Source: Flabesymbios commensalis (taxonomy: Eukaryota; Annelida; Polychaeta; Terebellida; Flabelligeridae). From it: a stretch of 64,000 bases of DNA. Both the position numbers and the translations under genes were made by a program. The stretch spans positions 20,964,052 to 21,028,051 of the forward strand of contig OZ024907.1 in the NCBI GenBank assembly GCA_964017125.1. The letters are read 5' to 3'. Positions 1 through 11,029 of the stretch are shown one piece after another. The notes under the pieces are model-generated. The model searched no databases and was not told where the DNA came from. It saw only the letters and a program-made list of their open reading frames with translations. Each line of letters begins with the position of its first letter. Within the stretch, counting starts at the first letter, position 1.

Positions 1-490
1 AATAGTTTTCGGTTTAAATTCTTTATATATTCTTTATATATTCATATTTGTATATTTTATATATTTTTTCATTGTACTTGTGGTGCCTTACAGTGCTCTC
101 ACGGATTGTGATCGCTCTGTCGTGCTAGTTCTCGATGACAGACCCGATCCCCAGCTGTGGGGGCATTGTAGGTCCTGGCGATGGACGGGATGTCCGAAAA
201 AACCAGTGCCATATAATTATTTTTTCACTTTATTGTTTTAAAGGTTTCTCTGTGGCATCCTGGCGGATAATGCAGCATGTCATAGAGAAGCCATTGCCGT
301 ACAATTAGCCTGTGGTGACTTACGGTGTCCTCACGGTTTGTGATCGCTCTGTGATGTCCTCCAATATCACAGACCTTATCACCGACTGTGGGGGCACTGT
401 AAGTCTTTAATTTTTGAGAATTTTTTGTGGTTTCATGATGTCTCCGGCCGTACTGGCCGAAAAGTGAAGTAAAGAAGACATTTACTTACT
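1..490 (+). mobile_element. LINE 3'-untranslated tail with an internal direct repeat
   Basis: The segment has two related blocks of about 95 bp (near 80-178 and 308-405). Each begins with a GTGGTG..TTAC..GTG sequence and ends in CTGTGGGGGCA.TGTA. It closes with TGGCCGAAAAGTGAAGTAAAG followed by a short TTAC microsatellite at 484-496. The same closing sequence recurs at 951-971 after a LINE C-terminal coding remnant, so I read this as a second, 5'-truncated 3' tail of that LINE family. No coding sequence is seen. The clade is not assigned. Confidence 0.55.
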
Positions 491-532
491 TACTTAATGG
501 TTTCTCTGTTCATTGTTTATGTCATTCATATT

Positions 533-620
533 TGTGTCTAAATGGGTTTGCTTTTTTGATTATAGTATATAGTCAAAAAGGTGAACCCATTTAGACATAA
601 ATTGATTATAGTATATAGTG
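533..620. repeat. Short hairpin with an 18-bp flanking duplication
   Basis: TGTCTAAATGGGTT near 535 pairs with AACCCATTTAGACA near 585, with extra pairing between TTTTTTGA and TCAAAAA inside. A word of about 18 bases, TTGATTATAGTATATAGT, occurs near 557 and again near 602. One copy is in the hairpin loop and the other just outside. This looks like a local foldback or slippage product between two LINE tails. Confidence 0.5.
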
Positions 621-1000
621 GCCAGAATTGGCCATGCCTATTTCACAAACGGCTATTTATTGAGAGGAGAATTGCGACCTATGTGCTGCAATACTCGTCT
701 CACTGTAAGACATGTCCTTCTCAGTTGTGCGAAATATGCGCACATCAGAAGGAAGTATTTTGCATTTAATTCCTTATTTGAGCTATTCAGGGACACCCCT
801 GCTGGTTTGATTATTCAGTTCCTTCGGGAATGTAACCTATATTCTATGTTTTAATTATTAGACTTTTATTAGCTTTGTCTTTCCTTTACTACTTTAACTA
901 TACAATATGGGATATTGTAATACCTGGAATTTTCACTTAAATGGCCATACTGGCCGAAAAGTGAAGTAAAGCAAATATTTTACTTAGCTCTTTCCGCTTC
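600..1000 (+). mobile_element. Non-LTR retrotransposon (LINE) C-terminal remnant and 3' tail
   Basis: In the frame starting at 618 the translation reads ARIGHAYFTNGYLLRGE, then a Cys motif, then LTVRHVLLSCAKYAHIR. This is the typical end of the second ORF of Jockey/I-like LINEs (RIGH..LTHGYLL..E....C..C....TVEHIL.EC..Y...R). The frame stops at 854. A 3' tail follows, ending TGGCCGAAAAGTGAAGTAAAG at 951-971. Only this 3' fraction is present, so the copy is dead on arrival (5' truncated). The first Cys pair of the usual motif is incomplete. The clade is uncertain. Confidence 0.65.
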
Positions 1001-1101
1001 ATTTGCATGCCTATGTTTAGGTTTACGGCCATTATTAATATTTTACTCTAGACCTCAGATTTTGATGTCTATAATCGGTCCTCGCACTGAAAGGGTTATT
1101 G
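986..1101 (+). repeat. TTAA-ended hairpin repeat (family B), diverged copy
   Basis: It begins AGCTCTTTCCGCTTCATTTG and ends GGTCCTCGCACTGAAAGGGTTA. The same start and end frame the better copies at 15795-15952 and 16531-16668 and the inverted copy at 19531-19680. The central hairpin has decayed here. Confidence 0.55.
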
Positions 1102-2604
1102 TTTATGCAATGTTTATGCAAAGTGTTTGTTAAGGCTATCTGTAATAATCAGTGTGTTAAAATGACAGCTTGTTATAATCATCAGTGTTCTGTACGACAC
1201 CTCGGGGGCTCGTCTTGCACGCTCTTTAAAAAAAACTCACATAAAATCTCTCCTCAACCAAGTGATATAATGAACCGCTACATCTGGAATGACAAGTGTG
1301 ACCTCGCTGGGAAAACTGCGAATAAAAATACATGTAAAATAGTTTTGTACATATAAGAAACAGTTCTAAAGTAGAACATATTGTCAAAACGATCTAAAAG
1401 CAGTCCATTGCTGATTTCATATTAGCCGTTCATGATATTATTAGATTTCGCTAAAACACTACTTATAGTACAGCGTCAACTACTACCTGCTTGATATCTC
1501 TTATTTGAACCTACTTGATTAATTTCCCTCTAGTGTGTAACTCATTTTCTAGGTATATTATGTAACCCTTTCACGTCTAGATGCCAACCTCTAGACAATA
1601 AAAATTGTCATTCTTGATCCAAAAGTTCGTATTACCATTTCTTTTCCATTTTTTAAATTGTTTATATTTTTTTTATATGTTTGAATTGGATATTGATTAT
1701 TCTAATTGAATAGATGGAAATTTTGTTGATATAATTACATATAGTTTAAGCTATATGGTTCAAAAATGTGATGGATGGTAAAAATCGAATCCTTAGAAAA
1801 ATAGGGTCATCTTGCGACAATGAAAGCCTGAATAATGATAAATAATAAATAGATAATCATCTATATAACAGTATATATTATGATCAAATTCAAGTACACA
1901 TAGACTTGCACAGATTTGCGCTACTTTAAAGAAGTAGTTTTAATACTTTATTCATAAAACGATAACATGATATGCACAGCTCGACATTTGATGTCATTTA
2001 CGTGATATGTAGATTCCAAATAGATAAGAGTTATTCATTCCCAAGCCAGCTAACACTTCAGACGGACGGTCTTAAATGAAATGATATGATTGTCACAACT
2101 GTGTCGACAACGCGTCCTTGGTTGTTCCTGTATTATTGTATCAAGTGATATAATAGGATAGCTGGGTATTTCATTTTCAATTTTTGTCCACAGCCATATT
2201 TCAAAGAAATTATGTAAATTAATTGGACGTTCTATGGCAAAACACGTCAAACACCGAAGATGAGGTTATTTTTCATTCCTATTGCGAATCAGTTGAAAAT
2301 GAAATGCCGATGAAATAATCGAGGCAGGTGTTGATTCTATTTATCCAAACAAAAAGCAATCAGCCGCCGTGAAAGGCAGTGATCAGCTCTTTGCCACAAT
2401 TAAATGAACACAACAAGCACAAGGCACGTCATGATGTCTGCAAACGTAAATAATTTATTGTTGTGACATTTGCTTTTGAGAATTTAACAAGATTGAAAAA
2501 GATACTGTAGACTATAATAAGATACACGTGTTTGAATAAGTCGGACTTTGCCATATAATTATGCTAAAGATGACATTGATGAAAAAGCTAGGTTAATTTA
2601 TTCA
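1102..2604. other. Unassigned AT-rich stretch
   Basis: I see no gene, no clear repeat boundary and no splice-like exon here. Open frames are short and lack recognisable motifs. The sequence is AT-rich and resembles ordinary intergenic DNA. Confidence 0.5.
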
Positions 2605-2668
2605 AATTTTCACCCACTTGAAGTTGTGTTTCGCTATCGCGACCCACAACTTCAAGTGGGTGAAAATT
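2605..2668. repeat. Perfect 24-bp-arm hairpin (family A)
   Basis: AATTTTCACCCACTTGAAGT continues to GTTGTG and pairs perfectly with CACAAC plus its complement at 2645-2668. The loop of 16 nt contains TCGCTATCGCGA. A conserved downstream sequence (ATTTGTTTGATTTG...) also follows diverged copies at 12437, 16771 and 21283, so the repeat extends past the hairpin. Confidence 0.7.
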
Positions 2669-2930
2669 ACCTCTATTTGTTTGATTTGTAAATCTTCATG
2701 TTTAAACAGTCATTTCATTCCCAATATCAGTGATTTTGGCGGAAAAGAAAACAGATAAAAATTCGACTATAGTGGCGATTAGCTGTGAAAGGTTAATACC
2801 TCAGTCACAGTGACCAGTCAGAATGTCGTACTAACGTTGTGGGGACCATTTCTAGTGGGCTTTTGGTTGCGACAGTTTGTACATGTAGGTACAAACTGGT
2901 ACATATTTTATGACGTTGATTGATTATTAA

Positions 2931-3420
2931 GGTCTCACCACCCCAAATGCCAGTCCCATTGAAACACATGTAAACTGCCTCAATTCCGCAGGCCGATTTC
3001 ACCATTTTTCACCCTATTAGATATTTAGTGTGACATATCAGGATAAAGCTTGAGATGTCCTTGTTCGAAAACAGGCCCGCTATGGGTATGGTTACCAGAC
3101 AGATTTTGAGCTACGCCCCCTAGAGTGTAAAAAAGTCAATACTGTTAAAATTGGGCTATAATCCGTGCTCTCTTTCACAGAACAGACACACATCATTTTA
3201 ACCCACTGTATCCCTGCGAGGTTATCATGAAACAGTTATATATGATATCCTTGACAAAGAAGATAACGTGGGCTTATTAAATATTCACAAAATTACTACT
3301 TCTTTGTATTTATTTTGTTTCAATAGAGGTTGGAACAGCCGCATTAAAAATATTTTGTGTGATGATTCCATCATTAGTAGACACCTCCCTGGATTTCGGC
3401 TTATTTAGGGTGGTGAGACC
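2931..3420. mobile_element. 490-bp non-autonomous TIR element, copy 1
   Basis: The element starts GGTCTCACCACCC and ends GGGTGGTGAGACC, a 13-bp inverted repeat. It has no coding capacity and is near-identical to the copies at 4031 and 4551. The left flank is TTAA and the right flank is ATAT, so this copy alone has no target-site duplication. See the composite interpretation for 2931-4520. Confidence 0.85.
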
Positions 3421-4030
3421 ATATGTAGAGATATAATTTTCTTTGATTATTTTATTTCGGCCTGGTATGATGCTTGAAGGTGTTCTGAACAATATAGTTT
3501 TTGAATTAGGCAAATATATTGAAAACTGTTGCCCTCGGAGCCCTTTGAATAATTATTGATATCATGAAAATCGGCCTGGTTTCCTTGAAAGTCGCATTGA
3601 ATAAAACAGTTAAATGAAGTGGCTATTCCCGCCTCTATTTCGTCACACAAAGTCGTCATGGTTACCTTGTATTTCGAAAATTGTTGTTGAAATATGCCAC
3701 ACATATTAGAATGGACTGCTATTAGTAGCATCCATACTTAAATTCACTATTTTTTATTTTTATTTGGGCCCATATGACAATCAAACTACCAACCAGGCAT
3801 TTCATCTATGACTTATATCACCAAAACACGGCCTCTTCTGGTCTTTTCTAGACATGGTTATCACATTTATTCACCAATTATATACTTTCTAATCAAAACT
3901 ATTACACTTAGATTGTTACAGCGATAGTAAAACTCAATAAAATATAGATATCAAGCTGCAGATTTTTTATCAAGCAGCTGGAATATGTCAAGAAAGGACC
4001 AGAACATGCAAACCCCTTGTGTCTACTGAT
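3421..4030. other. 610-bp single-copy segment between two TIR elements
   Basis: This interval lies between copies 1 and 2 and would have been carried along if the pair moved as one unit. The minus strand has an open frame of 94 codons at 3731-3447, with a possible splice donor AAG|GTAACC near 3664. I recognise no domain. It may be a captured genomic fragment or chance. Confidence 0.4.
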
Positions 4031-4520
4031 GGTCTCACCACCCCAAATGCCAGTCCCATTGAAACACATGTAAACTGCCTCAATTCCGCAGGCCGATTTC
4101 ACCATTTTTCACCCTATTAGATATTTAGTGTGACATATCAGGATAAAGCTTGAGATGTCCTTGTTCGAAAACAGGCCCGCTATGGGTATGGTTACCAGAC
4201 AGATTTTGAGCTACGCCCCCTAGAGTGTAAAAAAGTCAATACTGTTAAAATTGGGCTATAATCCGTGCTCTCTTTCACAGAACAGACACACATCATTTTA
4301 ACCCACTGTATCCCTGCGAGGTTATCATGAAACAGTTATATATGATATCCTTGACAAAGAAGATAACGTGGGCTTATTAAATATTCACAAAATTACTACT
4401 TCTTTGTATTTATTTTGTTTCAATAGAGGTTGGAACAGCCGCATTAAAAATATTTTGTGTGATGATTCCATCATTAGTAGACACCTCCCTGGATTTCGGC
4501 TTATTTAGGGTGGTGAGACC
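4031..4520. mobile_element. 490-bp non-autonomous TIR element, copy 2
   Basis: It has the same 13-bp termini and the same length as copy 1 and, as far as I can compare by eye, is almost base-identical throughout. The left flank is TGAT and the right flank is TTAA. The right flank matches the left flank of copy 1. Confidence 0.85.
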
Positions 4521-4550
4521 TTAACAGGAATTACATTTTCAATGTTATAT

Positions 4551-5041
4551 GGTCTCACCACCCCAAATGCCAGTCCCATTGAAACACATGTAAACTGCCT
4601 CAATTCCGCAGGCCGATTTCACCATTTTTCACCCTATTAGATATTTAGTGTGACATATCAGGATAAAGCTTGAGATGTCCTTGTTCGAAAACAGGCCCGC
4701 TATGGGTATGGTTACCAGACAGATTTTGAGCTACGCCCCCTAGAGTGTAAAAAAGTCAATACTGTTAAAATTGGGCTATAATCCGTGCTCTCTTTCACAG
4801 AACAGACACACATCATTTTAACCCACTGTATCCCTGCGAGGTTATCATGAAACAGTTATATATGATATCCTTGACAAAGAAGATAACGTGGGCTTATTAA
4901 ATATTCACAAAATTATTACTTCTTTGTATTTTAATTTGTTTCAATAGAGGTTGGAACAGCCGCATTAAAAATATTTTGTGTGATGATTCCATCATTAGTA
5001 GACACCTCCCTGGATTTCGGCTTATTTAGGGTGGTGAGACC
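4551..5041. mobile_element. 491-bp non-autonomous TIR element, copy 3
   Basis: It has the same termini as copies 1 and 2 and differs at only a few bases near 4915-4932. It is flanked on both sides by ATAT, an apparent 4-bp target duplication. This copy therefore shows the normal insertion pattern of the family. Confidence 0.85.
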
Positions 5042-6119
5042 ATATTCATAATGTGAAGGGTAGTAATTCTAATTGCGTAAAAGTAACAAATATGCAGAAT
5101 ATTGTCAGGAGACTGGTCCAAGTATTGGTCCAGGAGGTTTTCACAGATAGGTTCGTGGGGACACCACACTCCCTCCCCTCCGAATCCTGTGTCTGGGGGA
5201 CAGTGTCATCTCATTTATCTCACCATCCTCAGGAGGTTCTTCTGGCCCAGTTTAGCCTATATATGCACAAAGGTGGTCTAAAACCACATTCATTTCATTT
5301 TTACGAAAGCGTACAAAAGATTGATGCATAGTTAAAATTCTAGATGTCTGGAGTCGGGACCAGATGACATATCAGATGACAGGACTGTACGGAGGATTCC
5401 TGACAAAGAACAGACAGAGAAGGCGTGCATAATAATACCAGCAGTCCACATATTATTTATCAGACCGCACGTTCGTTCTGTGTTGTTTTAATGCAGGCCC
5501 AGCGTCGCAGACGGTGGGCCTGCATTAATACAACATAGGGTCAACGTCTCGTGTTTTCTAGAAATGTCCACCCAACATCTATAGCGTTGGCCCAACAGCC
5601 TATTATATGTGTGGTGTTGACCTGGTTCCAGGGCAGAAGATGTTCCGAGAACGTTTGGCCGGTTATCTTGTCCAAACATCCAACTGTGAACACGATCTGG
5701 TTACCTCGTAGCAACCCCCGCGGACTAAAGAGACAGCTGATAAATATACAGCACTGTCATCCACAGTGGGTGCCTGTGTGTGTGATCTAACTGTATAATA
5801 CTCTACGTGCTCCCCTCTTCCTGGATATTTCCAAGTATGACCAGGAGGACAAATGATCCTCTCTATGTAGCTCTGCATTCTAGCCGCATTCTTCAGCCCT
5901 GGTAAAGATGGATACATCATTTATTACATATATTCCAGTCAAGTTGCCCCTGTAATGTAGAAGGTCATCTTCAAAGACAGACCTGGTTTTTTCCTTGTCC
6001 AGCAAGCACAAGACAATGTTGACTTGATGTTGGCCCACCGTCTTCAAAATAAGGGGCAGCATTGGATAAATGTCTCTCGTTTACTAGAAGTTATGGATTT
6101 TGGAATATAGGCCTATATT
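5042..6119. other. Intergenic stretch with diverged foldback repeats
   Basis: Two decayed copies of foldback family C (GTTGGCCCA..GT..AGACGGTGG..AACAT type) lie near 5485-5560 and 5995-6090. The second keeps CCAGCAAGCACAAGAC at its left and AATGTCTCTCGTTTACT at its right. The rest shows no recognisable gene. Several short open frames on both strands overlap one another and look like chance. Confidence 0.45.
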
Positions 6120-6560
6120 GTGTGTACCAGTAAAGCCTCGGTCACAGTGACCCGTACAAACGCCGCACCAACGATCTTGGGAAGATGTTCTCAAGGCAGC
6201 CGTAAGAAAAAAGGTTTCGTATCTCGTTCTTAAGTTCGTAACAAGGTCTTGGCTGTTCAAAAGGCGATCCGTGAGATGTTCGTAGATTTTTTTAGTTCAT
6301 TCCATTTCTTACAGAATATTATGTGATTTTCTCTGTACGATGACTGTAGAGCTTCTACGTTTTTCGTATGGATGACGCACGAATGTTTACGAACGCCAAA
6401 CAAATAGGAGCTGGAAATGTGGAAGGCGTTCGTACCAACGCTGTAAGAACTCCGTAACATCTTAACTTTGTACATAGTTCTTGGGGTGTTCGTAAGAAGA
6501 TCGTACGTCCACTCTGCCATGAGTAATTTATCGAGGCGTTCGTAGATTGCTTAGTTATGT
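6120..6560. repeat. Segment with an iterated TTCGTA motif
   Basis: The stretch opens GCCTCGGTCACAGTGACC, which resembles ACCTCAGTCACAGTGACC at 2798-2815. It holds roughly ten occurrences of TTCGTA or its complement, ending near AGGCGTTCGTAGATTGC at 6534. Iterated short motifs near an end are common in DNA transposons, but I could not define both termini. Confidence 0.4.
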
Positions 6561-6624
6561 CCAAGAACGGACAAAAAATTACTTTTTCTTGAGAAGGCAA
6601 CAAGAAATCGTTGGTACCGCGCTG

Positions 6625-9545
6625 GTACAATGTTGTCGTCTACTGCCTCCATGTCTGCGAATTTTAGTCAATGTTGTCGTCTACTGCCTCTGTGTCAGCA
6701 GGGGTTTTAGTCAATGTTGTCGTCTACTAACTCAATGTCTGCCGGGTTTTAGTCAATGTTGGCGTCTACTGCCTTCATGTTTGCCGGGTTTTAGTCAATG
6801 TTGGCGTCTACTGCCTTCATGTCTGCCGGGTTTTAGTCAATGTTGGCGTCTACTGCCTTCATGTTTGCCGGGTTTTAGTCAATGTTGGCGTCTACTGCCT
6901 TCATGTCAGCCGGGTTTTAGTCAATGTTGGCGTCTACAGCCTTCATGTTTGCCGGGTTTTAGTCAATGTTGTTGTCTACTGCCTTTATGTCTGCCGGGTT
7001 TTAGTCAATGTTGTCGTCTACTACCTTCACGTCTGCCGGGTTTTTGTCAATGTTGGCGTCTACTGCCTTTATGTCTGCCGGGTTTTAGTCAATGTTGGCG
7101 TCTACTGCCTTCATGTTTGCCGGGTTTTAGTCAATGTTGGCGTCTACTGCCTTCATGTATGCCAGGTTTTAGTCAATGTTGTCGTCTACTGCCTTCACGT
7201 CTGCCGGGTTTTAGTCAATGTTGTCGTCTACTGCCTTCATGTCTGCAGGGTTTTAGTCAATGTTGGCGTCTACTGCCTTCATGTTTGCCGGGTTTTAGTC
7301 AATGTTGGCGTCTACTACCTTCACGTCTGCCGGGTTTTTGTCAATGTTGGCGTCTAATGCCTTTATGTCTGCCGGGTTTTAGTCAATGTTGGCGTCTACT
7401 GCCTTCATGTTTGCCGGGTTTTAGTCAATGTTGGCGTCTACTGCCTTCATGTATGCCAGGTTTTAGTCAATGTTGTCGTCTACTGCCTTCACGTCTGCCG
7501 GGTTTTAGTCAATGTTGTCGTCTACTGCCTTCATGTCTGCAGGGTTTTAGTCAATGTTGGCGTCTACTGCCTTCATGTTTGCCGGGTTTTAGTCAATGTT
7601 GGCGTCTACTACCTTTATGTCTGCCAGGTTTTAGTCAATGTTGGCGTCTACTGCCTTCATGTCTGCCGGGTTTTTGTCAATGTTGGCGTCTACTGCCTTC
7701 ATGTTTGCCGGGTTTTAGTCAATGTTGGCGTCTACTGCCTTCATGTATGCCAGGTTTTAGTCAATGTTGTCGTCTACTGCCTTCACGTCTGCCGGGTTTT
7801 AGTCAATGTTGTCGTCTACTGCCTTCATGTCTGCAGGGTTTTAGTCAATGTTGGCGTCTACTGCCTTCATGTTTGCCGGGTTTTAGTCAATGTTGGCGTC
7901 TACTACCTTTATGTCTGCCAGGTTTTAGTCAATGTTGGCGTCTACTGCCTTCATGTCTGCCGGGTTTTTGTCAATGTTGGCGTCTACTGCCTTTATGTCT
8001 GCCAGGTTTTAGTCAATGTTGGCGTCTACTACCTTCACGTCTGCCGGGTTTTTGTCAATGTTGGCGTCTACTGCCTTTATGTCTGCCGGGTTTTAGTCAA
8101 TGTTGGCGTCTACTGCCTTCACATCTGCCGGGTTTTAGTCAATGTCGGCGTCTACTGCCTTCATGTTTGCCGGGTTTTAGTCAATGTTGGCGTCTACTGC
8201 CTTCATGTTTGCCGGGTTTTAGTCAATGTTGACGTCTACTGCCTTCATGTTTGCCGGGTTTTAGTCAATGTTGGCGTCTACTACCTTTATGTCTGCCAGG
8301 TTTTAGTCAATGTTGGCGTCTACTGCCTTCATGTCTGCCGGGTTTTAGTCAATGTTGGCGTCTACTGCCTTCATGTTTGCCGGGTTTTAGTCAATGTTGG
8401 CGTCTACTGCCTTCATGTATGCCAGGTTTTAGTCAATGTTGTCGTCTACTGCCTTCACGTCTGCCGGGTTTTAGTCAATGTTGTCGTCTACTGCCTTCAT
8501 GTCTGCAGGGTTTTAGTCAATGTTGGCGTCTACTGCCTTCATGTTTGCCGGGTTTTAGTCAATGTTGGCGTCTACTACCTTTATGTCTGCCAGGTTTTAG
8601 TCAATGTTGGCGTCTACTGCCTTCATGTCTGCCGGGTTTTTGTCAATGTTGGCGTCTACTGCCTTTATGTCTGCCAGGTTTTAGTCAATGTTGGCGTCTA
8701 CTACCTTCACGTCTGCCGGGTTTTTGTCAATGTTGGCGTCTACTGCCTTTATGTCTGCCGGGTTTTAGTCAATGTTGGCGTCTACTGCCTTCACATCTGC
8801 CGGGTTTTAGTCAATGTCGGCGTCTACTGCCTTCATGTTTGCCGGGTTTTAGTCAATGTTGGCGTCTACTGCCTTCATGTTTGCCGGGTTTTAGTCAATG
8901 TTGGCGTCTACTGCCTTCACGTCTGCAGGGTTTAAGTCAATGTTGTCGTCTACTGCCTCTATGTCTGCCGGGTTTTAGTCAATGTTGGCGTCTACTGCCT
9001 TCATGTTTGCCGGGTTTTAGTCAATGTTGGCGTCTACTGCCTTTATGTCTGCCGGGTTTTAGTCAATGTTGTCGTCTACTGCCTTCATGTCTGCCGGGTT
9101 TTAGTCAATGTTGTCGTCTATTGCCTTCATGTTTGCCGGGTTTTAGTCAATGTCGTCTTCGTCTACTGCCTTCATGTCTGCCGGGTTTTAGTCAAAGTTG
9201 GCGTCTACTGCCTTTATGTCTGCAGGGTTTTAGTCAATGTTGTCGTCTACTGCCTTTATGTCTGCAGGGTTTTAGTCAATGTTGGCGTCTACTGCCTTCA
9301 TGTCTGCCGGGTTTTAGTCAAAGTTGGCGTCTACTGCCTTTATGTCTACCGGGTTTTAGTCAATGTTGGTGTCTACTGCTTTTATGTTTGCCGGGTGTTA
9401 GTCAATGCTGTCATCTACTGCCTTCATGTCTGCCGGGTTTTAGTCAATGTTGGCGTTTACTGCCTTCGTGTGGGCAGGGGCTTTAGACAATGTTTTAGAA
9501 GATGTGGTCACCTGCTGCTTCCGTCTCTGCCAAGTTTTTAATGAT
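6625..9545 (+). repeat. 42-bp minisatellite with higher-order structure
   Basis: About 68 tandem monomers of 42 bp, each built around GGGTTTTAGTCAATGTTGG and CGTCTACTGCCTTCATGT, fill this stretch. Variant bases recur at 294-bp steps (for example at 7159, 7453 and 7747), showing a 7-monomer higher-order unit. A 672-bp block of 16 monomers is repeated (7747 to 8419; 8121 to 8793). Because 42 is divisible by three, a frame stays open for 561 and then 411 codons (GFSQCWRLLPSCLP repeats). A second forward frame is also open, and the array's first monomers switch between the two frames. I therefore do not call a protein. The edges decay by 9545. Confidence 0.9.
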
Positions 9546-9936
9546 GTGGTCGTCTACTGTCTGTTGTTATCTACTGCTTTTATGTCTGTCGTCTTCTTAT
9601 ACTGTTGTTCAGTCGATGTTTTATTTAAGCCAGATTATTAACGATGTTGCCGCCATTAAGTGCCACTTTACAAAGGCGAATTTTGTCATTGCATAGACCC
9701 TCGTGCTCTCCTACTTTGTGCGAACTGATAAATTGCGTAACCCAGGGCTATCACAATAGTTGTACACGTAGATTATAAGGAAGACAAATCGCCAATGATG
9801 CAGATGGAGACAGCAAAAATCGCTGATACAGCACTGCTGATTTATACGTGTTATCTATGTTTTTGCCGTGAAAAGCGTAGCTGCTCGTGTGCTAATTATA
9901 AAGAACTGTGGTTTTACAAGGACAATGACCCACCGG

Positions 9937-10008
9937 ACACACTACGTTGTTGCAACGTTGAATCAACGTCACTGTAGTTGATTCAACGTCGCAACAACGT
10001 CGTGTGTT
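9937..10008. repeat. 72-bp near-perfect palindrome
   Basis: The left arm 9937-9967 (ACACACTACGTTGTTGCAAC, then GTTGAATCAAC) pairs with 9977-10008 around a 9-nt loop, with about two imperfections. It resembles the foldback family C copies by its AACGT and GTTGA words but is shorter and purer. Confidence 0.75.
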
Positions 10009-11029
10009 AAATAGGAAGTCAGAACTTTTTTTACAAAATATAGGACTGTAGTGCAGATGATGCCTGCTACATGCAGAGATATAGGCCAAAACAAACCACA
10101 TCCTGTCAACACTATATGTATGGAGTGGTGCTTCTACGAACATTCTCAGCAGGAAGATCTACAAGTCCAGAGTTCAGCATCGTCAAAACAAGCTAACAAA
10201 ACGTGAGGGCGTCAGACATCAGCTGAGCCAGAAAAAACAACTCTCTCAGCTGGTCTGCGGATCTGCAGCTCCAGCCAAATCAACGTCACCGATATAAATA
10301 GTTAAATGTCATGTCTGCCAGATACCACACCTTCACTACAAAAGGACGATATGGGCTGATCATATTGCTTGATTAGAATTAGTTTTTTTCTTATTTAGCA
10401 GAGATGTGGAACGGTCATCACGAAATGATTGTAATGTTTTTATGTGTTTAATTTTACATAGAAATATGCGGTCCTTAGAAATGTTCTCAACGGCCCGAAC
10501 TCGCTCCCTCTAAAAACTGAGCTATCCACCCCCACTGCTACATACCCTACTGGTCCTACGGGGAGTGACTCCATAGAGCGTAAAAATAGCCATGAATCGT
10601 CGAAATCCATACTAAAACTGTAAAACCTACATAGTCGTCAAGCTACGGATCGCAGCAGCGATAGACAACTTTAGTTTACAAAGGCGGAAAAGTTGATCAG
10701 ACATGACACTTGAAAGGTCACCTAAATCGTTGTTGATATTTTCACGCTCACATCAGTATGTTTGCTAAACGCTAGCGGCTACAAGGCGTATTGTTGTCAT
10801 CATCAGTTGCCCTTCTGTTTCTTTCACGGCCTCTAACATGTAGCCTACACCTCCACTCTTGGGGACGCCGACCTGGTTTTTACGTTTCACAAAAACCCGG
10901 TCCTAAAAAAACGACTGAGAAGCATAATAGTAGAAGTGGAGGATTTACCACGACACAGGAGATTGCCTCCAGCTGTTGCTATAGAGCCGAGGGTATGTAA
11001 TATAGCTACTCTGAGTACTCTCTGCGCCA
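10009..11029. other. Unassigned stretch
   Basis: No exon, transposon terminus or RNA gene is recognisable here. The few short open frames overlap in several frames and show no motif. Confidence 0.45.

Noticed and set aside
3447-3731. Minus-strand 94-codon frame as a host exon captured between two elements
   Set aside because: No domain is recognised, only one possible donor exists, and there is no partner exon. It is kept only as an unassigned open frame.
6547-8232. A 561-codon open frame as a Cys/Leu-rich secreted repeat protein
   Set aside because: Openness follows from a 42-bp monomer without stops. A second frame is equally open, frames switch at the array start, and there is no signal peptide or flanking gene structure.
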